From NCBI GenBank assembly GCA_963995505.1, contig OZ023196.1, positions 14,505,106 to 14,569,105 on the forward strand: 64,000 bases of DNA. Direction: 5' to 3'. This document shows, piece after piece, positions 25,043 through 36,671 of this stretch. Each line of letters opens with the position of its first letter. Within the stretch, counting starts at the first letter, position 1. The stretch is from Hypericum androsaemum (Eukaryota > Streptophyta > Magnoliopsida > Malpighiales > Hypericaceae). The notes beneath the pieces were generated by a model that searched no databases, was not told the DNA's origin, and saw only the letters and a program-made list of their open reading frames with translations. The translations under genes and the position numbers were made by a program.

Positions 25043-27343
25043 ATGCAATTAGTACATAATGACGGTCACAGAGAAGATATTTCAGAAAGGGAACCCATCT
25101 TATCTGAGTCTAATATTATACAAGAATCCGAGGAATCATCATCTTCCTGTGAAATTACTTCCTTAGAACAGGATCGCAATGTTCTTGATGATGATTTGGA
25201 ACGCGGGCCGATTGATGAAACCTGCCAACTTGTGAATTCAGAGCAACCTCAGTGCCGTATATGCCTTGACAATGAAGGTCTCTAGTTGGTTTTTTGCTTG
25301 GTTAGTTTAGTGGTTCTCTTATATCATGGTCACTGATTTATGTTGATTTCGTCCCTTCTGACATATTTGAGTTGACATAAGGTCGTCGTGGACATTTGAT
25401 GCTAATTTGGTGCCCTCTTATATCATTGTGTTTGAGATTGCATAATTTTTATTTCAGGGGAGGACTTAATTGCACCCTGCCACTGCAAAGGGACTCAAAA
25501 GTATGTGCATAGGTCATGTCTTGATCACTGGAGGTCGACCAAGGTAATTGTTAATTTCTTATTGGCTTGGGATGCTCATGAAGTCTTAAGCTATAGTTTC
25601 ATATCATACGTTCTTCCAGAGAGACTGGTAATTTTATTTTTCTTCTCTCTGAGAATGTGAAATATCTATATTGTTTCGACAGTTAAAATATTTTTACTTA
25701 TTTTCATATCCAGGAGGGCTTTGCTTTTGCTCACTGTACTGAGTGCAGGGCGTTGTTCATATTACGTGCAAATGTTCCAGCTGACCGGTGGTGGTTGAGA
25801 TTGAAATTTCAGTTCCTTGTCGCTAGAGATCACGCATTCATTTTTGTTGTTGTTCAACTGGTACAGTGATCTGCTTCTTTGAGTTGATATTATTTTGGTA
25901 CTTCATTTGTTGCGTTTAGTTACCCATGTAGAAGGAATAGTAGTTGAGTACATGACAGGAAAGTATGCGGTGTTGTAATACTACTTATCTTCTGTAATTC
26001 ATCGCTGTGCCTTCTCTTGTTGATAAATGTTATTACTTATGATGAGCAGATTGTTGCATTCTTGGGGGTGCTTGTATACAAATTTTATGGCGAGGAACTC
26101 AGAGAAATGTTTGGTTACGAGGAACACCCATATGGATTTTATACCATGGCCGGTATGTTAAAGTTAAATTTTGTTGCTGACTTCATTTACACACTCCATG
26201 TGTTCTAACATTTAGATCTTTTGGTGTTTAATGTCTACGGCATGCTTCCCTTGGTTTTATTGTCTACTTGAGCTGGTTTCAGTATTTCATTGCTCTAAAT
26301 TGAAAGGGAAAAAATGGCTGCAATATCCAACTATTGATTTTTTGTCTAGCACTCTCTTAGCTAGCAGGTCATAGGTGGTAGGATTTGTCTTACACTAGTA
26401 GCAGGTAATAGAGTATTTTGGGCCAGGTTCCCCGTTTATACGGGATGAACAACGCAAATACAGTTGGTAGTACCTGCGAAGAGTTGCCAAAGCCGTGTCT
26501 TCTGAATTTCTTAATGTGTTGTTGCAGTTTGTATTTGTTCATTCCATGATTCTATGCAACTTCCACATCTTATACTCATGCAGGACAAGTCCTACCACCG
26601 TATCTGTGGTTAGGTGTAGCATATTTTCTGAAGAAACTAATACTTTCTCTGATACGGCAGCTCTGAACATGATTACGTGTGAGTGGTTTGTCTGCTTAGA
26701 TATTGGATAGTACTCAACTATGAAATATGGGTGTTTGCTGGCGCATGTTAATTAGAGTTACTTCACGTCCGGCTTGTTTTACATGTTTCTTTAATAAGCT
26801 GAACTGGTGGCTAATTTTTGCATATTGATGAGAATATAACATACAGCAGCCATTTACCCCATTATCGAATTTTCTTTTCTTGTGATGCTTGGTGTCTTAA
26901 CTATTTGTGTAAGGACGTTTTGTTCGCGGGCTCCGCTTACTTCCTTTCCTCTGACTTCACATTAATTTCTTTCACAGTATTAGCGATTGTCTTGGTGGGT
27001 TTGCTCTATGGTTTCTTCATCGCCATAATTTGTGGACAAAGGATCAACGAGCGCCACTACCATGTGCTTGCCAAACAAGAATTAACAAAGGTGTGCTTTC
27101 CTATTATCACAATAGTAGCAAGAATAAAGAGGCATCACTTTCTCTAAAGGAAAGATTCAGATGTGCGTTCATGAGTGGCTAGCAATGACATCACTTTCTT
27201 TCCGTTCTTTTCGGGCGGAATTTTCTGATATGAAGAACTTGCTGTTGTAGGAATATGTGGTTGAAGACAGAGAATCTTGCAAGAATGTTCCTGAACTGGA
27301 TCCCAGCCATGTTACAGAGTTGAGAATGCTGGGTCTCTACTAA
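25043..27343 (+). CDS. MARCH-like RING-CH membrane E3 ubiquitin ligase
   Basis: Six exons join cleanly: 25043-25277, 25458-25543, 25714-25860, 26050-26152, 26978-27090 and 27251-27343 (TAA), giving 258 residues. After an acidic N-terminus comes a complete RING-CH (RINGv, C4HC3) domain with metal ligands C71, C74, C86, C88, H96, C99, C115 and C118 (CRIC, CHC, HRSC, CTEC). Two hydrophobic segments follow, about residues 146-168 and 187-212, then a short cytosolic tail. RING-CH proteins transfer ubiquitin from an E2 to membrane cargo, usually in endomembranes. The start is the first ATG in frame; TTG codons upstream are unlikely starts. All key residues are present, so this looks functional. Two broken copies lie at 17.3 and 38.6 kb. 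Confidence 0.92.
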
Positions 27344-28325
27344 TTAGATTCAAGTGAGTCCCCATATCATCTTTCGGTTTGTGAATACCAGGTTCTGCAT
27401 TTATGTCAATGATAGCTCCTTTCTGTAAGCCAGACCCTGAACTGCTGGGACATATATCCGTTCCATGTTCGAGCTTGGAGTAACTTTCTTTAAACTGTCA
27501 GGTCTTGCCTTCTTTGTGACTTTATCGTCATTCTTTGCTCGGATGATCACGAGTCTTGGAGCACTGCTACCGCCCTGGATCTGCTCAATGGCAGAATCAC
27601 TAGCGTGCGGGGGCGATCCGTTCTTGGTGGGTTCTGTACTTGGTATAAGCATCATAGAGAAGACATTTGAGTGTAGAAATTTGTGAATCTACCGGGAATT
27701 ACACGTCACACGTATGTACCTTTCGGTTCATGTACCACTCTTGTTCATTCACACAAAGTTAGAAAGAAACAGAAAATAATTAAAAATGGAATTGAAATGT
27801 GTATCAGCTTCTCTTACTCAGTTCTGTCTTGCTGCTGCTCTCCAGGGTTCTATCTGGTGGTCTTCTTTTTGTGTGATTACTAATGTGAAGGGTTGTTCTA
27901 AAAAAATGTGAAGGGTTAAATAGATGTTAAGAGGGAACATCATTTTGCTTGTTGACTGGAGTCCGTCTTGGTTTGGAATACTTGGGAGGGGTAAATAAAA
28001 TATTTATTATCCAGACATCTATTAGAAGTAAATTTTAGTCGGATAGAACCAGGTTTTTGTTGAAACAAGCCTAGTTTATCTATATTTTAATTCGCGGGAC
28101 GTGATCCTGAAGTCCTAGAATGACGAACAAGATGACCTCTATAAATACCAGACCAACAAAACTTGTCCGTTCACATATTTTATATTTTAGAATCGAAGGA
28201 CAGATTATCTTCTAAACTGTATTTATCAATTGAAGAGTAAGTCGTATATATTGAGATAAATTTATAATTTTAAGATCAGATTATTCCTGGGAGGAAGTGT
28301 TCTTTGGCAACACAAATATATGTCA
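27344..28325. other. 3' flank shared by several repeats
   Basis: Sequence from about 27360 to 28100 recurs at 39570-40300 and in parts near 41.2, 42.0, 42.9, 43.7 and 47.4 kb. It contains AGGGTTCTATCTGGTGGTCT and GTTAAGAGGGAACATCATC. Short ORFs here are not conserved in frame between copies, so it is read as non-coding duplicated flank. Confidence 0.6.
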
Positions 28326-28680
28326 GGGAGAAGGCGAGTTCTCGTGGTAGGAAAAGCCATAAGCCTTCTCCCTAGTGCCATGCACCCCCGTTCTTCCCTA
28401 CTCTTCTATTCACTCTCTTTTCATTATCACCGGATACAACTCTATCCAGTGATAAGGAGTGAATAGGAGAGTAGGGACGAATGAGGGTACATGATACTTA
28501 CAAAACACGAAGAAGATCTACGAGGGGAGAAGGATCATGGTACGAAAAGCGTTTCGTAGCACGAGAACTCATCTTCTCCCTCACATGATGGTGGCTGGTT
28601 GACGATGGAGTTCTCCCTCCATGCAGACAACAGACTGGTGCGGTGTCGGATTGGGAAGAAGCCGTCGCGTGGTAGGATGG
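28326..28680. repeat. Foldback cluster plus NAC C-terminal remnant
   Basis: Three adjacent foldbacks are visible. GGGAGAAGGC (28326-28335) pairs with GCCTTCTCCC (28363-28372). About 28384-28435 pairs with 28442-28488, a stem of roughly 45 bp. About 28522-28551 pairs with 28552-28582 with almost no loop. The third is NAC-derived. A sense NAC remnant follows at about 28586-28670, reading DGGWLTMEFSLHADNRLV and CRIGKKPSRGR. No intact ORF. Confidence 0.8.
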
Positions 28681-29480
28681 CGATGGGGTTGATGATAACC
28701 TAACGGAGAATTGCGTAAACATTGTATTTTTTAAAGTCATCTTGATTTTTTTACGCGATTTTCTGTACATATTTTAAATAATTGCAATAATTTTTCACAC
28801 GAGACAAATCGAAGCACATAAACCTTTTGGTTTTACCTTTTTTTAAGGGTAGATCATTTCCATGAAAAAAAAATCTAAAAAAGAAATTGATGACATCAGC
28901 TAGTGACTGAGACAAATATTTTTTTGAAAAGTAGGGATGGAAAAATTAAATAGCAGGGACTCTACCGGCTATTTCACTATAGACCAGGAACCTGAGGATA
29001 ATTTGTCCCTTATTTATATCAAGAATTACACTTTGAATTATGGACTTTCGTTAAATCGTATAACGACTTGTACTGTTAGGCTAAATGTCTTTGGCAAATC
29101 TTATTTGATCTTGTTCCAGCTCTTTATACTTTATATAATTTTTTAACGTTGCAGGGTCTAAGTTTACGACTGACCCAAATCTCGAACATTTTCTATTTTC
29201 TACAAAAAATTTCACGAGAGATATAGAATTAATTTGTACCCAAATCTCGGCCACATGGACTGAATTACTTACTAGTTTGAAACTACAATGTACTAAATTG
29301 TAAAAACGTGAAACTACAAGGTATTCATGTGGACTTTCCCCTAAATACAATTATCTTAATTTTATGACAATCATTTATTTGTTATGCACCTGCGTGCGTG
29401 TATATATAGTTTTGATTAAAGTCCGTTGTGCTCTGGTTTGTGAAAAATAAGTAACATTTGATAGACAACTAAGTTAGACT
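28681..29480. other. Intergenic, repeat scraps
   Basis: The stretch at about 29090-29180, containing GGGTCTAAGTTTACGACTGA, has diverged relatives near 41.83 and 62.29 kb, suggesting an unclassified dispersed repeat. No gene is supported. Confidence 0.4.
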
Positions 29481-29655
29481 TGTTAGATAATATTAGAAAG
29501 CTTGATTTATAAGCAACCAATTTCTTATATATATATATATAATTTCACATGTCCCAAGCAGAAAGCACGCAATCTTACTTTCTTTCTTTCAGAGCTTGTT
29601 GATCATTAACTGACCTCCATTAATTTTCTTCTTTCCGAGAAGAATTAACAGCCAT
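29481..29655 (+). promoter_or_regulatory. NAC-type promoter/leader copy upstream of a foldback
   Basis: AAAGCTTGATTTATAAGCAA, a TA repeat, CACATGTCCCAAGCAGAAAG and GAGCTTGTTGATCATTA occur in the same order upstream of the foldback at 44.59 kb, and in part upstream of the NAC pseudogene at 55.63 kb. The sequence therefore looks like the duplicated native promoter and leader of that NAC lineage. Confidence 0.6.
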
Positions 29656-29862
29656 GTTAACGCTCCAGTGGGGTTCCGATTTAACCCGACGGAGGAGGAG
29701 CTTGCTCTTTACTACTTGGCCAACAGAGTGGCCAGGGATTTATGGCCCGACTTATCAACGATATCCCGGCCAGTCTGTTGATAAGTCCAGGCCATAAATC
29801 TTGCAAATTACCGGTCACTTCGTTGATAAGTAGTGACGAACAAGCTTCTCCTCCGCCGTGCA
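29656..29862 (+). repeat. Inverted duplication of NAC codons 1 to about 40 (foldback 1)
   Basis: The left arm (about 29687-29770) is NAC sense sequence: AATG-like start context, then VGFRFNPTEEEL-type coding and TTGGCCAACAGAGTGGCC. The right arm (about 29776-29858) is the reverse complement of the same region. The innermost palindrome GATTTATGGCC / GGCCATAAATC joins a second NAC palindrome, GACTTATCAAC / GTTGATAAGTC. The stem is roughly 80 bp with mismatches. No protein can be made across it. Confidence 0.85.
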
Positions 29863-31123
29863 GTTATATGTTGAGGTTCGAATTCAAAAGATGCTTTATT
29901 TGAATAACTTTAGTTGGTCTATACATATAACGACACACTTCTTAAGGTGTTTTTTACGTAATATATTCTCGTAATATCTGATATAATTAATGTATAGCTG
30001 AGTATTATTGAGCCGTATATGAGACGATTGTTACTTTTGCTCCAATTGTTTCTCTATAAAAAATAAAATTCGAAATGCTATCTTCCCTGATGCAGAATAT
30101 CTTTTGATATTCTGCGTTCACCAAGCAATCTATACTATACCCAGCAGGAGATGGTCCGAGTTCTATATAAATTGATTTTTTATGCAAGATATCAAGTCTG
30201 AATTTTATAAGTACCCACCGCTTACCTTCTCATAACGGATACGCGAGTCATAATATAGTATTTTTTAGAACTACTCAAATTATTTATTTTGATGAAGATT
30301 CCCAAATCCTAAAGACCTATGATGACTAAAAAGATGATCTCTATAAATGGTGCGCTGAATTCTTCTTCAAAATAATTGCACCAACGTGGACAGACAAGTG
30401 GACGGGCAGCTACCCGGGACCAAGAAAAAAAATCACTGGACTAAAAAACACAATTTTAAACTACATGACCTTAATTTGGAAAGCATAAAACTACAGAGTA
30501 GTAAAGTATACTTTTACCTATTTTGTTAAAATATCTCTGGAAAATAAAGTAAAAGAGCTCCGGTTCGACTAGTGGTCAGGTCAATTGATCTAATGGTCGG
30601 ATCAAAATTTGGGTCAGCCTCCGAGTCGTTTTTGGAAAAATTGACCAGAAATTGTTACCCATTAGCGGTCTGATCGTTAACGGTATAAACCGGCAGCCGA
30701 CCGTTCAGCTATAGACGCGCCTGATCTGCGTTTTGGGCTCAATCCAGAGTGGGCTTTGATAGTCCAGACCCTGACCAAGATATTGACCGTACAAAAACGT
30801 TTCTATAATAAAACCAAGAGACACCAACCCTGAATATTAAAACGTTTTTACTACCGCATGTATAGTTTGATTGATATGATGTAAGTCCTTAAATATGAGG
30901 TAGAAGGATTGAATCCCAACGGCCGTCCAAAGATCCGAAATTATGAAAAAAATTTAAACCCACAATTTCTTCCACAAAGAAAAAAGAGACACTAACCCCG
31001 AATATTACTTTGTTTTATCTTGGTTGAGCCTCTTGTTCCATTTTGCTTTCCCTGTGGTTGAGCCTTTGCTGGTCACCACCACAACCTGATCTCTTTCTTA
31101 GAATTCCAAGAAGATTCTCCGCC
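29863..31123. other. Duplicated NAC-region flank; MITE-like scraps
   Basis: Contains flank shared with 44.7-45.1, 48.1 and 51.0 kb (for example AGTAGGAGATGGTC-type text near 30140). A stretch at 30560-30720 has TGGTCGGATCAAAATTTGGG and resembles the interior of the hAT-type MITE. The right end (31020-31123) is the leader of the next NAC copy. No gene is seen. Confidence 0.5.
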
Positions 31124-31430
31124 ATGTCTGATGCTCGGGTAGGGTTCCGCTTTAATCTCACGGAGGAGGAACTTGTTCGATATTACTTGGCCAATAGAGA
31201 GTTGCCGGGGAATCGGAGGAGATATGGCGAGGACTTATCAACGAGTTCGATGCGTACTCCGAGGAGCCATGGGAGCTGTGGAGACGATTCTACAGGCCCA
31301 ACTTGGTAAACTATTCCGAAACGAAATCTGATAAGTTCCATCTACTTTTTTACCACCCTCAAGAAGATTGCATCCGGTGGAAATGGCAAGAGAGTGAACA
31401 TGAGGAGAGTGGGGAAGAATGAGGTACCTG
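31124..31430 (+). pseudogene. Truncated NAC-domain pseudogene
   Basis: ATG at 31124, with the start MSDARVGFRFNLTEEELVRY. A frameshift follows near codon 30. Homology in shifted frames continues through the EEPWELW and ASGGNGKRVN regions and stops abruptly at GAGGTACCTG (31430), replaced by unrelated duplicated sequence. It is a close copy of the intact ORF at 46751, including leader text from about 31030. Confidence 0.9.
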
Positions 31431-32089
31431 TTGATATCATTCTTTAAGGACGGAGGTTACTACTGTTTTTGATTTACCATCTCCATCTACTAGTTGCATT
31501 CTCAAGATTCTTTAGGGTTCTATCTGTTGATCTTCTTTTAGTGATTTCCAATTGAGTGAAGGGTTAATTAGAAATCATTTCGGAGTCCGTCTTTAGTTTA
31601 GAAATTTTGAGTCAGATAGAACTACCAAGAATGAAGTTCAAATTCGAGACAAATCTTTATTAAAATTACGCTAGTTAATCTATACGCTTAAGATGTTTCT
31701 TCTTTTTGTTAAAAAAAAATCATGTGAGAAGAGACAGTCCACAATTATTGAGTCGTATATAAAATGTTTGTCATGGTTTTCACGTTAAAAACGGTTGGAA
31801 TTCAAAATATTATTTTTCTTAATACAGAAATTCTTTTTATACTCTGCGTTCACCAAGCAATCTATAATATACCTTTTCTCAAAAAAAAAATCTATAATAT
31901 ACCCAGTAGGAGATGGTCTGAGTTCTATACACATTTAGAATTTTTTTATGCAAGATATTAAGTCTGAATTTTATAAGTAAAGTACCTACCGCTTATCTTC
32001 TCATTATGGATACACGACTCGTAATATATTATTCTTTTAGAACTACTCAAAATATTTATTTTGATGAGAATTCTCATATCCTAAAGACA

Positions 32090-32322
32090 ATAGATTGGTA
32101 GATTTTTAACACTTATAAAGTGATCCATCATTTTTGCACAAAGCAATGTGTATGAGAAATTGGAGCCATACTAGTATAATAATGGACACGACATCAACCT
32201 GCTCTGATACCATGTTAGTTTCATCATGTCCAACCTTAAACCTTATGGAATGATTTGATGAGTTTTTAACACTTATAAAATAGTTCACCACTTTTGCACT
32301 TAGCAATGTGGTATTCTCAACA
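32090..32322 (-). mobile_element. TRIM-like LTR element remnant
   Basis: On the minus strand a 110-bp unit starts TGTTGAGAATA and ends AACTAACA (32322-32213). It is followed directly by TGGTATCAGAGC, the primer-binding sequence complementary to initiator tRNA-Met. After about 60 bp a second, diverged partial copy of the same unit follows. LTR-PBS-LTR with almost no interior is the TRIM layout. It encodes no protein. Confidence 0.6.
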
Positions 32323-32921
32323 CGTTGAATTCTTCTTGAAGGTATTTGCAGGGGTCAGCAGGCCCGACTTAGTATCCAGAAATTTATTGCACCGACTAAT
32401 TTATGTTCCAGCAGGATTTAATTTTTAAAATAATAACAAAATTTTTTTGATAAATATTTAACACTGCTACATTTTAATTTCTCGAGTTCCTGATCTATTA
32501 ACATAATTTTTTTTGTTAGTTAATCTAAAGGGTAAAATAGCGATAGGTCCCTGTTGTTTGAGTAAATTGATTAATGAGGACAAACAAGTATTATTTAGTC
32601 CTGATATTGCATAAATCAAATTCTATAGTCTCTAGACCCAAATTTTGGTAACTTTTCCGGCGAAAACTCCACTAAAAATACAAAAACACCCCTAACTTTC
32701 ATCCCTAACCTCTATATATCTAAAGTTCCACAGACTAAGTATCTAAACATACCCACCACTTGAAGAAGCAAGAACTGCAAGCTAGCTGGGTCTATTTCAC
32801 AATTCACAGATTAAATACAGTCAATTTGTCTACAGTTCTTCGTTCCGTACGGAATTGAATAACGTAATTGAACGCAATAAACTTTTTTCTTGAGGGACGA
32901 CCTAAATTTATCGATAAATGA

Positions 32922-33167
32922 ATGTCGGAAAAACTTTTCACACCAACGGCATCCATCATCGTCATCACCATACTTATTGCTAATATCTACGGAATATATC
33001 TGAAGTCACGAAGCATCCAAAATTCACTTGCCGCCACCACTACCCATCCAATCACTATTAACCAAGCCTTAAAGAATCCAGTGGTGCCACCGAAAAACCC
33101 TAGAAATTTGTACGGAAAGAATGGTGTTACAACTAAACTAATGGAGTTCATTGGTGGGAAACAGTGA
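32922..33167 (+). CDS. Small ORF inside the MULE (81 aa), possibly captured
   Basis: Starts MSEKLFTPTASIIVITILIA, giving one hydrophobic segment at about residues 9-28. A Pro/Asn-rich part follows (NPVVPPKNPRNLYG), and it ends MEFIGGKQ. No known domain is recognised. Its place between the terminal repeats suggests a captured host exon or a spurious ORF. Expression is unknown. Confidence 0.35.
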   Translation: MSEKLFTPTASIIVITILIANIYGIYLKSRSIQNSLAATTTHPITINQALKNPVVPPKNPRNLYGKNGVTTKLMEFIGGKQ

Positions 33168-33219
33168 ACCTAATAACAGATTAGAAGACTAACCCGAGGG
33201 CTTAGGGATTGGGGGTATA

Positions 33220-34843
33220 TGTTAAAATTGAAGGAACATTCTTCCTTAATTCAGGGAAGAAATTAAGAAATATGTTTCCTTAATTTTCTCCCCAATTTAA
33301 GGAACATACTTCCTTAATTTCCTCCTTAATTTTCTCCTCATTTTTTTTCTTTATTATTTATTTATACAACTAGGTAGATTCATTTCTTAGTATAAATATC
33401 CATGTTGTACATCGTTATTTTTTCTAGTTGTTCATTCATAAATCAAAATCTCTACAACTTCATTTCTCCTTCTTTCTCCTTATATGGAGTTTCTCAATTT
33501 CTCCATCTTTCTTCTTATATGGAATTTCTCAATTTTTTCATCTTTCACCTTATATGGAGTTTCTCAATTTCTCAATTTTTCTTCTTATATGAAGTTTCTC
33601 AATTTCTCCATCTTTCTCCTTATATGAAGTTTCTCAATTTCTCCTTCTTTCACCTTATATGGAGTTTCTCAATTTCTCCTTCTTTCTCCTTATATGGAGA
33701 TTCTCAACATGGTATCAGAGCATTAAATCTCTGTACTATTCTGCTTGAAAAATATTGTCTTGTTCCTCTTCTTCTCCTTCCTCTTCCTTTCAAAAATCTA
33801 TCAACAAAAGGCAGTACACTGTATTCTTAGATATATCAAAGGGCATCCAGGTTTGAGCTTGTTCTTCTCCAGCAGTACTAAACTCAAAGTCACGGCCTTC
33901 TGTGATGCTGATTGGGGAGGATGCCCTGATACTAGGTATTCTACTACTGGTTACTGTGTCTATATAGGAGGCTCCCTTATCTCATGAAAATCGAAGAAGC
34001 AACAGACAGTTTCAAGAAGTTCTTTTGAAGCTGAATATCGAGCCTTAGCATATGTGAGCTGCGAAATTCAATGGATCACTTACTTGCTTAGAGATTTAAG
34101 GATTCAACACACTCTACCTGCTGCTGTCTTCTGCGATAGTCAATCAACGATACACATAGCTGAAAATCCTGTGTTTTACGAGAGGACAAAACACATCGAG
34201 ATTGATTGCCACTTGGTGTGAGAGAAAATTCAAGATGGGCTGATCAGACTCTTCCATGTCCCTACACTTCGCCAAAACGGCGGATGTATTAACCAAGCCT
34301 CTACCGTCATCTTTGTTCCTTCATCATGTTTTCAAGCTGGGACTGTTGAGCATCCACGGTCCAGCTTGCGGGGAAATGTTAAAATTGAAGGAACATTCTT
34401 CCTTAATTTAGGGAGAAAATTAAGAAATATGCTTCCTTAATTTCCTCCCCAATTTAAGGAACATGCTTCCTTAATTTCCTCCTCATTTTTCTCCTTAATT
34501 TCCTCCTCATTTCCCTCATTTATTGTTTGTTTATACAACTAGGTAGATTTATCTCTTAGTATAAATATCCATGTTGTACATCATTATTTTCTCAAGTTGT
34601 TCATTCATAAATCAAAATCTCTACAACTTTATTTCTCATTCTTTCTCCTTATATGGAGTTTTTCAATTTCTCCATCTTTCTCCTTATATGAAGTTTCTCA
34701 ATTTCTCCATCTTTCTCCTTATATGGAGTTTCTCAATTTCTCCATCTTTCTCCTTATATGGAGTTTCTCAATTTTTCCATCTTTATCCTTATATGGAGTT
34801 TCTCAATTTCTCCTTCTTTCTCCTTATATGGAGATTCTCAACA
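33220..34843 (+). mobile_element. Deleted Ty1/copia retrotransposon with both LTRs
   Basis: LTRs at 33220-33709 (490 bp) and 34377-34843 (467 bp) start TGTTAAAATTG and end TCAACA. The 5-bp target repeats are GTATA (33215-33219 and 34844-34848). The primer-binding site TGGTATCAGAGC is at 33710. The 667-bp interior keeps only the end of pol: an RNase H region with CDADWGG, RYSTTGY and SFEAEYRA motifs, broken by stop codons near 33985 and 34220. Gag, protease, integrase and reverse transcriptase are gone. Insertion is inside the MULE, so it is younger than the MULE. Confidence 0.93.
33470..33709 (+). repeat. 35-bp tandem repeats in the LTR
   Basis: Seven or so units of the type TTATATGGAGTTTCTCAATT plus TCTCCATCTTTCTCC run to the LTR end. 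The right LTR has the same array at about 34640-34843 with fewer units. As 35 is not a multiple of 3, the open frame cycles through all three readings of the unit. Confidence 0.85.
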
Positions 34844-35040
34844 GTATAGAGGTTACGAATAGTAATTTTGGAGTTAGGGATAATTTGGTATTTTTAGTGG
34901 AGTCCTCATTGGAAAAGTGACCGGAATTAGGGTCTAGGGACTAAATAATTTGATTTATGAAATATCAAGGATTAAATAATAATAACTTGTCCTTATTAAT
35001 CAATTTACTCAAACAATAGGAACCTATGACTATTTTACCC

Positions 35041-36671
35041 TAATCTAAATGGTTCGTTGATGACAGGTAAATGAAACAACAAAATTTATCCTTTAACATA
35101 TCCTCTTTCAGATTAAATGGTTACGGGTTGCATGAGTATATAACTAATTTAGGATCGATATTTACGAATGTGTAGAATCATCTAACCAAATAAAACAAAG
35201 AACAAGGGATGCGGAACCAAATTACTGAAATTTGCAGGAACCGCTTATGGTTGTGCCAATTTACTAACCATATGGTAAAACTCAATAAGTTAACAATTTA
35301 GAGATTATGAAATTTATGAAAATTCTAATTGATCAATTGGTTAATAATTTATCAATTAAAGATTGCTACGATCCTCCATTTCTTTTAATCAAATTCTGGA
35401 GAGTTTATGTTGTTATGCGAAATTAGTGTCTACATATGCCAATTTCTTTATTTTTTCTTACAATATCTAATAAATTAATTTGAAACCATTTTTATAGTAT
35501 TGACAAATTCGAACATAAATTAATTAATTTTATAAACATCTGGATATTTCAAGCTTTCACTTTCCCATCTCCACCTAGAGCTAACCATAGGTTCAAAGCA
35601 TCATGTTATGATTCCGAAACTTCCAGTTACTTCTAAATATATAGAACCTAAAATGATTACATTGTCGCCCCTTGTATTTGCCGTTGTTTTATTTTCCTAT
35701 GGAGGTCATATGGTATCATTGTGGCCCCTTCTATTTACTTTGCTTTTGTTAATTTCTTTGTTGGTGTTTGGGTTTTGCGTGGAGTAATTTTTTCCACACT
35801 AAATTATCCATTCCATCTTGGTGGATACCAATTGCACCGAATGAATTGTGAAATTTCTCGGTTAGAAGATGGAACATTTGGGCGGAGGTCGGAGGGCAGA
35901 ATCGTTCTGTTTTGACGATTAGGGTCCAGTTAAAATTAGGGTAATTCGGATTATCCGATTCTGTATCCGAAATAATTTCAAATTTTGGATAATTCGTCAT
36001 TCGGATTCAGATTTAGATCGAGAAATAAAAATTTTGGATATTTTGAATAATGAAAAATTTGGATTATTTGGATTATCCGAATGCTCACCCCTATTTATAA
36101 GTATGATAATATGTTTGTTAATGATAATATGTTTGTTAGTTATATTAGAAAGCTTGATTTATAAGCAACCAATTTTTTTCCATATATATATATATATTTC
36201 ACATGTCCCGAGAAGAAAGCACTCAATTTTTTTTCTTAGAGAATATAATATTGTAATACCTGATATGTATGAAACGATTGTCACAGTTTTTGCTCTAAAT
36301 TTTGCTCTAAGGAACTTGAATTCAAAATGCTATCTTCCCTGATGCAAAATTTCTTGCATTAACCAAGCAATCTATACTATACCCCAGTAGGAGATGGTCT
36401 GAGTTCCATATAAATTGAATTTTTATGCAAGATATTATGTCTGAATGTTACAAGTAAATCTCGCCTCTGTCTATCTTGTAGTTGTAAGTAACCCCACCTC
36501 CCTCTGGACTATTATTTTTTTTCATATTTTAATAATTCAAAATTTTATTAATGCTTCTATTTTCATGGCCTGAATGGAAGAAGTCGTAAATACCATCGGC
36601 GTAGACTCGGAAGGGGCGATCCAACGACATCGTTTTGGGATCTCGGTTTCATTGTTCTCTTGTTTGTGCGA
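35041..36671. other. Duplicated non-coding block
   Basis: About 35050-35640 matches 48.6-49.1 and 51.35-51.9 kb. About 36100-36670 matches 44.3-45.3 kb except that the foldback region is missing. The text at 35930-36090 is AT-rich with GGATTATCCGA motifs on both strands and resembles a MITE. No gene is supported. Confidence 0.55.

Larger units (their letters stand above)
32530..35040. mobile_element. Pack-type MULE with nested copia element
   Basis: Terminal inverted repeats of about 180-200 bp begin GGGTAAAATAG at 32530 and mirror as CTATTTTACCC ending at 35040. They are flanked by identical 9-bp direct repeats TAATCTAAA (32521-32529 and 35041-35049). A duplicate of the flanking DNA at 51.3 kb carries the unoccupied site. 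Excluding the nested copia element, the original MULE is roughly 880 bp. It contains a short ORF but no transposase. Confidence 0.92.

Noticed and set aside
27401..27686. Membrane-like ORFs downstream of the MARCH-like gene
   Set aside because: The sibling sequence at 39.7 kb changes frame relative to this one, so the reading is not conserved; treated as 3' flank.
33402..33830. 142-codon ORF (Ser/Phe/Leu-rich)
   Set aside because: It is the translation of the 35-bp LTR repeats of the copia element.
34571..34920. Two overlapping ORFs (92 and 107 codons)
   Set aside because: Same LTR repeat array in the right LTR.
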